Below are positions 8,963 through 15,814 of a stretch of DNA of 64,000 bases, piece by piece (the stretch's first letter is position 1; each line of letters starts with the position of its first letter). Below the pieces are notes generated by a model. The model made no database searches. It saw only the letters and a program-made list of their open reading frames with translations, and was not told where the DNA came from. Source of the stretch: DASSSY01 sp035708205 (GTDB lineage: Bacteria; Bacteroidota; Bacteroidia; Chitinophagales; Chitinophagaceae); assembly GCA_035708205.1 (NCBI GenBank), contig DASSSY010000007.1:297024-361023 (forward strand), written 5' to 3'. Made by a program: the position numbers and the translations under genes.

Positions 8963-8995
8963 GGCTGCAAAGAAATTTGGAATATCTTTGCAGCC
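8963..8995 (+). terminator. terminator after the PBP gene, overlapping a pgk -7 element
   Basis: Perfect 10-bp stem GGCTGCAAAG (8963-8972) and CTTTGCAGCC (8986-8995) with a 13-nt loop, followed by GTTTTTATC. The loop and right arm contain TATCTTTG (8983-8990), an exact TAnnTTTG match, 35 bp before the pgk start. The hairpin may thus end one transcript and hold the promoter of the next. Confidence 0.75.
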
Positions 8996-9024
8996 GTTTT
9001 TATCAAAAATGCACAATAACAATC

Positions 9025-10236
9025 ATGAGCACATTTGCAGACTACAACTTCGCCCATAAAAAAGTATTGGTTCGCGTTGATTTCAATGTCCCTATAAAGA
9101 ACGGCGTCATTACGGACGATACCAGAATAAAAGCGGCGCTCCCTACCCTGGAAAAGATCATCGCAGACGGTGGCCGGCTGATCATTATGAGCCATTGGGG
9201 CAGGCCACTGAAAGACCTGGCCAAATATCCAGAACGCAGTCTTGCAGACTATTCCCTTTCAAGGATTGTCCCTCATCTTTCGGAATTATTAAATCAACCG
9301 GTACAATTTGCCGAGGACTGTATCGGCGAACAGGTACTTTCAAAAGCTAACGGCCTGAAAGATGGAGACGTGCTATTACTGGAGAACTTAAGGTTTCACC
9401 AAGAAGAAGAAAAAGGCGATGCAGGCTTCGCCCGGAAGCTTTCGCAATTAGGTGAAGTATATGTCAATGACGCCTTCGGAACGGCTCATCGCGCTCACGC
9501 CTCTACCGCCATCATTGCCCAATATTTTGATAAGGATGCAAAAATGTTTGGGCTGCTCATGGCCGGCGAAGTTTCCGCCGCGGAGAAAGTACTGAACAAT
9601 GCCGAAGCACCTTTAACCGCCATCATCGGCGGCGCTAAAGTGTCAGATAAAATCCTGATCATTGAAACCCTGCTTGAGCGGGCCCGGCACATTATTATCG
9701 GCGGAGGCATGGCCTATACTTTCGTCAAAGCCCTGGGCGGCCATACCGGTAATTCCCTTTGCGAAGATGACCGCTTAGACATTGCCAGGGAACTCCTGCG
9801 TAAAGCCAGCGCTAAGAAAGTCAATATACACCTGCCGGAAGACAGCATCATCGCCAACAGGTTTGCTGATGACGCTGACACCCGGCCGGCCAGGAATAAC
9901 GAAATTCCCGAAGGATGGATGGGACTGGATATAGGGCCCAAAGCCATTCAACAATTCAAGGATGTTATTTTAAAATCCAAAACCATCCTGTGGAACGGTC
10001 CCATGGGCGTCTTTGAGATGGAAAAATTCCAGGCAGGCACTAAAGCCATCGCCGAAGCTGTTAAAAAGGCTACAGCCAATGGCGCTTACAGTCTCGTTGG
10101 TGGCGGTGACAGTGTGGCTGCAGTCAACAAATTCGGGCTTACCAAAGATGTCAGCTATGTTTCTACCGGTGGCGGCGCATTATTGGAATTTTTTGAAGGC
10201 AAGACCTTACCGGGTATCGCAGCCATAAAAGGCTAA
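9025..10236 (+). CDS. pgk: phosphoglycerate kinase
   Basis: Catalyses 1,3-bisphosphoglycerate + ADP to 3-phosphoglycerate + ATP in glycolysis. Started at ATG 9025 (MSTFADYNFAHKKVLVRVDF); the upstream in-frame extension overlaps the terminator hairpin. Length 403. Family signatures visible are VLVRVDFNVP near the N-terminus, RIKAALPTLEKI, SHWGRP, the hinge region LTAIIGGAKVSDKI, and the C-terminal nucleotide loop with GGGDSVAAVNKFG and STGGGALLEFFEG. Complete and expected to be active. Monocistronic by position: its own -7 element and the terminator lie upstream. Confidence 0.97.
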   Translation: MSTFADYNFAHKKVLVRVDFNVPIKNGVITDDTRIKAALPTLEKIIADGGRLIIMSHWGRPLKDLAKYPERSLADYSLSRIVPHLSELLNQPVQFAEDCIGEQVLSKANGLKDGDVLLLENLRFHQEEEKGDAGFARKLSQLGEVYVNDAFGTAHRAHASTAIIAQYFDKDAKMFGLLMAGEVSAAEKVLNNAEAPLTAIIGGAKVSDKILIIETLLERARHIIIGGGMAYTFVKALGGHTGNSLCEDDRLDIARELLRKASAKKVNIHLPEDSIIANRFADDADTRPARNNEIPEGWMGLDIGPKAIQQFKDVILKSKTILWNGPMGVFEMEKFQAGTKAIAEAVKKATANGAYSLVGGGDSVAAVNKFGLTKDVSYVSTGGGALLEFFEGKTLPGIAAIKG

Positions 10237-10278
10237 ACAGGCCAAGGTTTTCCCGGGCGTTTCACTATATTTATTTTG

Positions 10279-10286
10279 TATTTTTG
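10279..10286 (+). promoter_or_regulatory. -7 element (TATTTTTG)
   Basis: Exact TAnnTTTG match 13 bp before the ATG of the exported protein at 10300. No convincing -33 TTG was found. If used, the 5' leader would be only a few nucleotides. Confidence 0.4.
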
Positions 10287-10299
10287 AAAAAATAAATCC

Positions 10300-11112
10300 A
10301 TGGTGAAACGCTTTTTCAGGCTATGCCTGCTTATCTTTTTTGCAGCGGGAATCCCGTTTTGTTCACTTCACGCCCAGGACAGCCTCATAAGAACTATCCC
10401 GGTAGCCAACGTGTCATTTATCACCCTTGACCCCAATGGCAATCTTTATGTCGTCAGCCGGCAAAACACCTTATTGCGTTTTGACAAAGACGGGATGCTT
10501 ACTGGTCAGTACAACAATATCCAAAACGGGCAATTACAATGGGTAGATGCTTCTAACCCCTTAAAAATCCTGCTCTTCTACCCACAATTTTCTAAAATTA
10601 TCCTTCTGGATAATATGATGAGCCCGAAAACCAGCATTAACCTGCAACAATCGGGCTTCTTTAATATTTCGGTCTGCGGCCTTTCGGAAGATAATAACAT
10701 TTGGCTTTATGATTATCAAAAGGCCAAATTATTCAAGCTCAGCAACCAAATGGAAATCTTGTCAGAGAGCAATGACCTGCGCGCGGAGACTGGGACGCGG
10801 CCCTACCCGACAGGTATCCTGGCTTCCGGCAATACCGTTTATTTATCCGATACAAGCCAGGGGATATATACCTTTGACCGGTTCGGCAATTATCTGAACA
10901 CGCTGTCCATCAAAAGTGTCGGGCAATTACAAAAGGTCAACCAGCAGCTCATCTGGTATGCGAACGGTCAGTTACATAACTATAATTTGCAAAATTTCCG
11001 GCAAAAGAACCTCTCGCTCTCCGCGGGCGCCCGTAATGCATTGGTCAGCAGAGACCGTCTATATATTCTGCAAGCTGATAAAATAGCTATTTTCTATTCA
11101 GATAATGACTAA
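10300..11112 (+). CDS. exported protein with propeller-like repeats, unknown function
   Basis: 270 residues with a signal peptide (MVKRFFRLCLLIFFAAG, cleavage near LHAQ). The mature part is beta-rich, with repeated patterns such as FITLDPNGNLYVVSRQNTLL, GLSEDNNIWLYDYQKAKLF and NTVYLSDTSQGIYTFDRFGN. These resemble successive blades of a beta-propeller (position, aromatic, Asp/Asn-Gly turns). No catalytic motif is seen. It sits between pgk and gldC on the same strand, 55 bp before gldC; whether it takes part in gliding is inference from position only. Confidence 0.75.
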   Translation: MVKRFFRLCLLIFFAAGIPFCSLHAQDSLIRTIPVANVSFITLDPNGNLYVVSRQNTLLRFDKDGMLTGQYNNIQNGQLQWVDASNPLKILLFYPQFSKIILLDNMMSPKTSINLQQSGFFNISVCGLSEDNNIWLYDYQKAKLFKLSNQMEILSESNDLRAETGTRPYPTGILASGNTVYLSDTSQGIYTFDRFGNYLNTLSIKSVGQLQKVNQQLIWYANGQLHNYNLQNFRQKNLSLSAGARNALVSRDRLYILQADKIAIFYSDND

Positions 11113-11167
11113 ATCTTTCAGGGCTTTTTAAAAAAATACGCACCTTTGCGCTTAAATAAAATGAAAA

Positions 11168-11512
11168 ATGGAGAAACACACCATCCAATTGAATGTAACA
11201 TTAGACCCAACCAAGATGCCGGAACATATCGATTGGACGGCATCTGGCACCGAGGCCGGCGATATGCCACAACAGGCTAAGGCCTTTTTGCTTTCATTGT
11301 GGGATGGCGAAGAAAAGACCGCTATGCGTATTGACATCTGGACAAAGCGTATGATGGTCGACGAAATGAACGATTTCTTTGTTCAAACCCTGCTGACCAT
11401 GGGCGATACCTATGCCCGTGCCACGAAGGACCAGGAATTGGGTAATGAAATCAAGGAATTCGCAAAAGCCTTTAAGAAAAAGGCAGACGACAAAATGATT
11501 ACCAGGAACTAA
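11168..11512 (+). CDS. gldC: gliding motility protein GldC
   Basis: 114 residues matching GldC: an N-terminal IQLNVTLDPTKMPEHIDW, then AKAFLLSLWDGEEKTAMRID, and LWTKRM-like WTKRMMVDEMNDFFVQTL with the terminal helix. GldC is a small cytoplasmic protein found with the gliding/type IX secretion machinery in Bacteroidota, and its precise biochemical role is unclear. The gene is 14 bp before nadA and probably co-transcribed with it. A near-consensus -7 (CACCTTTG, about 11147-11154) lies upstream. Confidence 0.88.
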   Translation: MEKHTIQLNVTLDPTKMPEHIDWTASGTEAGDMPQQAKAFLLSLWDGEEKTAMRIDIWTKRMMVDEMNDFFVQTLLTMGDTYARATKDQELGNEIKEFAKAFKKKADDKMITRN

Positions 11513-11526
11513 AACGCAGCCCAGCC

Positions 11527-12534
11527 ATGGCAACAGATTTTTTAACTGCAAAAGAAGACCTGAATACCAAAGGGTTTCTTGATATAGCTATAGACCCCAC
11601 TTTAGATCTGTTTGAAGAAATAGATCGCCTGAAAAAAGAGAAAAACGCCGTGCTCCTCGCGCATTATTATCAGGAGGCGGACATACAGGACGTAGCCGAT
11701 TTTACAGGAGACAGCCTGGCGCTGGCACAATATGCCGCCAAAACAAGAGCCAATATGATCGTCTTTGCCGGGGTTCATTTCATGGCCGAAACAGCCAAGA
11801 TCCTTAATCCTGATAAAAAAGTTTTGCTGCCTGATCTAAATGCCGGCTGTTCCCTGGCAGACAGTTGCCCTACAAAGGAGTTTGCCGCATTTAAGGCCCG
11901 GCATCCCGACCATATTGTTATCTCTTACATCAATTGCAGCGCGGAAATTAAAGCGCTGAGCGATATCATTTGTACCTCTTCCAATGCGAAATTGATCATC
12001 GACAGCCTGCCTGAAGATCAGAAGATCATCTTTGCGCCTGATAAAAACCTCGGCGCTTATATCCGGAAAACGACGGGAAGGGATATGCTGCTTTGGAATG
12101 GCGCCTGCCAGGTTCATGAATTGTTCTCATTAGAAAAGATCACCCACCTGAAAATACAATATCCCGAAGCCAAACTGATCGCGCATCCGGAATGCGAAGA
12201 GGCCATTTTGAATATCGCGGATTTTGTCGGATCCACTTCCCGGTTACTAAGATTCGTTCAGGAAGACCCGGCAAAGTCATTCATTGTCGCCACCGAAGCG
12301 GGCATCCTGCATCAGATGAAAAAAGACGCGCCGGGAAAAACACTGATCCCTGCCCCGCCGGACAACAGCTGCGCCTGCAACGATTGCCCATATATGAAGC
12401 TCAATACGCTGGAAAAGCTTTATACCTGTATGAAGCATGAGCTCCCGGAAATAACCATGAATGAAACGCTTCGGCTGGAAGCCAGAAAACCGATCGACAG
12501 AATGCTTGAACTCAGCGCGAAACTTGGTTTATAA
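11527..12534 (+). CDS. nadA: quinolinate synthase NadA
   Basis: Condenses iminoaspartate with dihydroxyacetone phosphate to quinolinate for NAD synthesis, using a 4Fe-4S cluster. The 335-residue protein shows the expected cluster Cys: Cys108 (LNAGCSLADSC), Cys194 (NGACQVH) and the CxxCP Cys near 284-287 (CNDCPYM). AHYYQEADIQDVADFTGDSL at 45-64 is a family signature. It follows gldC by 14 bp. The partner nadB is not in the window. An AT-rich hairpin directly after it is the likely terminator. Confidence 0.96.
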   Translation: MATDFLTAKEDLNTKGFLDIAIDPTLDLFEEIDRLKKEKNAVLLAHYYQEADIQDVADFTGDSLALAQYAAKTRANMIVFAGVHFMAETAKILNPDKKVLLPDLNAGCSLADSCPTKEFAAFKARHPDHIVISYINCSAEIKALSDIICTSSNAKLIIDSLPEDQKIIFAPDKNLGAYIRKTTGRDMLLWNGACQVHELFSLEKITHLKIQYPEAKLIAHPECEEAILNIADFVGSTSRLLRFVQEDPAKSFIVATEAGILHQMKKDAPGKTLIPAPPDNSCACNDCPYMKLNTLEKLYTCMKHELPEITMNETLRLEARKPIDRMLELSAKLGL

Positions 12535-12543
12535 ATAATAAAA

Positions 12544-12590
12544 AAGTATTTTTGGGTAAGCAAACAACACTTGTTTTACCTAAAATACTT
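12544..12590 (+). terminator. AT-rich terminator hairpin after nadA
   Basis: Arms AAGTATTTTTGGGTAA (12544-12559) and TTACCTAAAATACTT (12576-12590) pair along almost their full length with one bulge. It begins 10 bp after the nadA stop. Its right arm overlaps the first in-frame TTG of corA (12571), which argues for a later corA start. Confidence 0.55.
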
Positions 12591-12594
12591 TCCA

Positions 12595-13704
12595 TTGAAA
12601 AGCCGGAAATTACCGTTAATTCTTCACAACAACTATCTCTCCGCCTACCGGAAAAAAGCCAAGCGCTATACTTATCATCCTGAAGAAGTAAAAGGCGACC
12701 TACCCGGCGAAACCAACTATAATATTGCCTTTACGATCTTTAACCGGGATACATTAGCTACGCGGCAACTGAACAATGACGATGAGCTGGAAGATCTGTT
12801 CAAACCGGCTGCCGCGCCATTGGTAAAATGGATAGATATTACCGGCGTTATCCCTCGGGTTATCCGGAAAATCGGACAGGGCTTCCACATCCACTCCCTG
12901 ATCATTAATGACATCTTAAGTGTGGGCCAACGGGCAAAAGAGGATGATATGGGCACCTATTTGTTTGTGCTGATGCCGATGCTGGCCTATAACCAGGAAT
13001 CAGGGATTATTGACACTGACCAGATTTGCCTGGTCTTGGGTGAGGGCTATCTGATCTCCGTTCATAACAATGCCGCGCCGGCTTATCTGAAAATTCTTGA
13101 AGAAAAATTGAAAAGCGTTGATAGCCCCGCGCGCTGCAACAATGCGGATTATATTTTCTATCTCATCTTAGACGCAGTGGTTGACCAATACTTCAACGTT
13201 CTGGACAAGCTTTCAGAACAACTGGATAATATTGAGGACATTGTTGTTGACCGTCCCCAAAAGTCGGCTTTACTGACATTAACCATGTTACGACATAAGA
13301 TCATGGTAGTTAAACGGGCCATTGCACCAGTCAGGGAGCTTATCAATAACCTCTGGCACGCGGACAATAAATTGATCGATCCAAATTCCAAGAAATATTT
13401 CAAGGACATTTATGACCATATTACCTTAGCCATAGAATACAATGAGAATTACCGGGAAATGGTCCTGAATCTCCAGGATTTATACATGAACCAGGTTAAT
13501 ACCCGCATGAACGAGGTTATGAAAATACTCACGATAGTGACCATGCTCCTGGCGCCTTTCATGCTTATCAGCGGCATTTACGGCATGAATTTCGAACACA
13601 TACCCTTCAACCATGCCCCTTATGGATTTGGCATCGCCGTACTGTTTATGCTGGCAACTTCTATCGCCCTGCTTTTTTATTTCAGAAAAAAAGGCTGGTT
13701 TTAA
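12595..13704 (+). CDS. corA: CorA-type Mg2+/Co2+ channel
   Basis: A CorA-family divalent cation channel. The large N-terminal cytoplasmic domain is followed by a long helix and two membrane segments at the end (MTMLLAPFMLISGIYG-type and the last ~25 residues before the KKGWF tail). The selectivity motif GMN is present (ISGIYGMNFEHIP), and YGMN is the family hallmark. The start is uncertain: there is no ATG. The frame is open from a TTG at 12571, but this lies inside the nadA terminator, so the TTG at 12595 (then KSRKLPLI) is preferred. No Shine-Dalgarno is seen at either. Monocistronic. Confidence 0.9.
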   Translation: MKSRKLPLILHNNYLSAYRKKAKRYTYHPEEVKGDLPGETNYNIAFTIFNRDTLATRQLNNDDELEDLFKPAAAPLVKWIDITGVIPRVIRKIGQGFHIHSLIINDILSVGQRAKEDDMGTYLFVLMPMLAYNQESGIIDTDQICLVLGEGYLISVHNNAAPAYLKILEEKLKSVDSPARCNNADYIFYLILDAVVDQYFNVLDKLSEQLDNIEDIVVDRPQKSALLTLTMLRHKIMVVKRAIAPVRELINNLWHADNKLIDPNSKKYFKDIYDHITLAIEYNENYREMVLNLQDLYMNQVNTRMNEVMKILTIVTMLLAPFMLISGIYGMNFEHIPFNHAPYGFGIAVLFMLATSIALLFYFRKKGWF

Positions 13705-13741
13705 ACGCCTCATAATACACCTGGATCTATAATAACAAAAG

Positions 13742-14467
13742 CTATTTCAGCCGCTCCATCACTTTCTCCTTAAAATTAGCACCGATGGGCAATTGTATTT
13801 TCCCCAGCTCAATAGTATTGCCAAACATGGCCGTAATAGCCGATATGGATACGATATAGGAACGATGAACGCGTAGAAATAAGCTTTCGGGTAGTTGCTC
13901 CTCGGCCTGTTTCATGGTCATACCGGCCAGTATCTCTTCGTTTTTAGTCACGAACCTGACAAAATCCTTTTGTGCCTCCAGGTATAAAAGGTCCTCAAAT
14001 TTCACTTTGACCAATTTACTGAAATGCTTAATGAAGATAAAGCCCGGCTTGATAGTGCCGGCAGATGGTTCCGTTTTTGACTGAGCGACACCGCCGGATT
14101 CCTGGTGCTGCAACCTAGCCTGGACTCTGTCCGCGGCTTTCAGCAACCGGTCAAAAGTAATGGGCTTGACCAGATAATCAACCGCATCCAGCTCGAAACC
14201 TTCGACTGCATAATCCGGATAGGCCGTTGTAAAGACCAATAACGGCGGATCTTTCAGCGAACGGTAAAAATCTGTTCCGCTGACCACCGGCATATTAATA
14301 TCCAGGAAGATGACATCAATTTTCTGGGACATCAGCATCTCATAAGCTTCCAGGGCATTTTTGCAACTACCGACAATTGTCCAGCCCGGCAACCGATTTA
14401 CATGGCCGGAAACCAGTTTACGCGCTAAAGGTTCATCATCAATGATCAAGCATTTGATTTCGGGCAT
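13742..14467 (-). CDS. LytTR-family response regulator
   Basis: 241 residues: an N-terminal receiver (acidic Asp10-Asp11 and phosphoacceptor Asp56 in DVIFLDINMP, conserved Lys in DYLVKPITF) and a C-terminal LytTR DNA-binding domain (about 135-241: FIFIKHFSKLVKVKFEDLLYL, then FLRVHRSYIVSISAI). It overlaps the end of the histidine kinase gene by 22 bp, so the two are translationally coupled partners. LytTR regulators bind short direct repeats. The divergent outer-membrane receptor at 15815 is the nearest candidate target, by position only. Confidence 0.93.
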   Translation of the reverse strand: MPEIKCLIIDDEPLARKLVSGHVNRLPGWTIVGSCKNALEAYEMLMSQKIDVIFLDINMPVVSGTDFYRSLKDPPLLVFTTAYPDYAVEGFELDAVDYLVKPITFDRLLKAADRVQARLQHQESGGVAQSKTEPSAGTIKPGFIFIKHFSKLVKVKFEDLLYLEAQKDFVRFVTKNEEILAGMTMKQAEEQLPESLFLRVHRSYIVSISAITAMFGNTIELGKIQLPIGANFKEKVMERLK

Positions 14468-15576
14468 GATACCGGCAATATTAAATGAGCAATAAACTGA
14501 TTCCCTATTTCTTTGGTTTCAAAGGTATAATTTTTGGCGTAGTAATAATCCAGCCTTTTCCGGAGATTAGCCAATCCTATACCGCCCTCGTTATGCAGGC
14601 GGTAATCCCTGTCAAAATTATTGGATACGGTCAACTCGATTTGGTCTGCTTTGACCGCCAGTTTAATTTGCACGTTAGATAGGCTAAACTGAGAATTAAC
14701 GCCATGCTTAAAAGCATTCTCCACCAAAGGCAAGAGTAAAAAGGGTGGCAATTTAATATATTCATCTATCTGTTCCGGGAGGTCCACGGTTAACTGCAAA
14801 TCGTCGGAACGAATGACCTCCAGATCAATAAAATGTTGCAACATGCTGACTTCCTTTTGCAAAGAAATCAATTCTGACCGACCTTCATAAAGGGCATAAC
14901 GCAAAAGGGACGACAGGCCAAAGACAACCTCCGACGCTTTGGCCGACTCCATATTAGTGGTCAGGGCATAAATATTATTGAGGGTATTAAATAAAAAATG
15001 AGGATGTATCTGCGCTTTCAAAAAATCCATCTGCAACTGCATATTTTGCTGTTCCAGATCATTCTTCCGGTACTGTAAGCGCATTTGATCCCGGAAAAAC
15101 TTAGCTGCCACCGGAAGGCACAATAACGCGAAATATGATAAAACCATCTGAACTATTCCCCAGGCGCCACGTCCCAGTTCACTAATTTTAGAATCCAATT
15201 TCGGACAATCCTTTACGCCCAAATGTGGTAAAATCCACATGGTCAAAACCTGGCCCATGGCCAAGAAGAAGCAAAACACCAAAACGTCCAGGGCCAACGT
15301 CAGGAAGAACCATAAATACTTTTGTCGCTTGACCAGGAATCGATAGGCCGTAAAAAGGGTCAGGTAGGCGCTAACAACAACAACAATAATATTCAAAGTC
15401 ATGCTGACCCAAAAGGCGACAATCAGTCCTCTCCCTGTCCAGCCGGTCAACGACAGCAGAAAGTAATCCCAAAAGGAAAATGCTAAAAAATACAGAATCC
15501 AGAAGACAATGTGCAAACCCCACCGATAGTATCTTTCGGTAAAGCTTTTGCGCCAAATGTTATTCCATGTGGTCAT
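14446..15576 (-). CDS. LytS/YehU-type sensor histidine kinase
   Basis: 376 residues. Four hydrophobic segments occupy roughly residues 20-155 with no large extracytoplasmic domain. The His_kinase domain has QIHPHFLFNTLNNIYAL (His191/His193), the N box LVENAFKHG and the G box GGIGLANLRKRL. This is the usual partner of a LytTR regulator, encoded just downstream with a 22-bp overlap. The signal sensed cannot be told; a membrane-derived signal is likely given the four-helix input. The divergent promoter region of 238 bp separates it from an outer-membrane receptor. Confidence 0.93.
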   Translation of the reverse strand: MTTWNNIWRKSFTERYYRWGLHIVFWILYFLAFSFWDYFLLSLTGWTGRGLIVAFWVSMTLNIIVVVVSAYLTLFTAYRFLVKRQKYLWFFLTLALDVLVFCFFLAMGQVLTMWILPHLGVKDCPKLDSKISELGRGAWGIVQMVLSYFALLCLPVAAKFFRDQMRLQYRKNDLEQQNMQLQMDFLKAQIHPHFLFNTLNNIYALTTNMESAKASEVVFGLSSLLRYALYEGRSELISLQKEVSMLQHFIDLEVIRSDDLQLTVDLPEQIDEYIKLPPFLLLPLVENAFKHGVNSQFSLSNVQIKLAVKADQIELTVSNNFDRDYRLHNEGGIGLANLRKRLDYYYAKNYTFETKEIGNQFIAHLILPVSCPKSNA

Positions 15577-15727
15577 TTGACGAAAATAGATAAATTACAG
15601 ATTACTTTCTACGGGAAATGATGAAAACAGGCAATCGGCCGATGAGTCATAAAAATTTACAGACTAAAAAGCAAACCCGGCCGGCTATATTTCTTATCGG
15701 CAGAAAGACCTCATTCGCGGAGTATTT

Positions 15728-15763
15728 CCGGCCTTTTACCGAAATCATTTTTACAAAGGCCGG
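15728..15763 (+). promoter_or_regulatory. 9-bp inverted repeat between the kinase and receptor genes
   Basis: CCGGCCTTT (15728-15736) and AAAGGCCGG (15755-15763) pair perfectly across an 18-nt spacer in the divergent intergenic region, 52 bp before the receptor start. It is not followed by a T run, so an operator or leader hairpin is as likely as a terminator. The rest of 15577-15814 shows no clear gene. Confidence 0.35.
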
Positions 15764-15814
15764 TCCGCGGCTTTTCTTTGCCGGACAAAATCTGATACCA
15801 AAACTCAACTGATA

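Noticed and set aside
8977..9024. Longer start for pgk
   Set aside because: The extra codons lie in the terminator hairpin; ATG 9025 gives the normal N-terminus.
15618..15812. 64-codon plus-strand frame before the first receptor
   Set aside because: Basic composition, crosses the inverted repeat, no family; more likely a leader or regulatory region.
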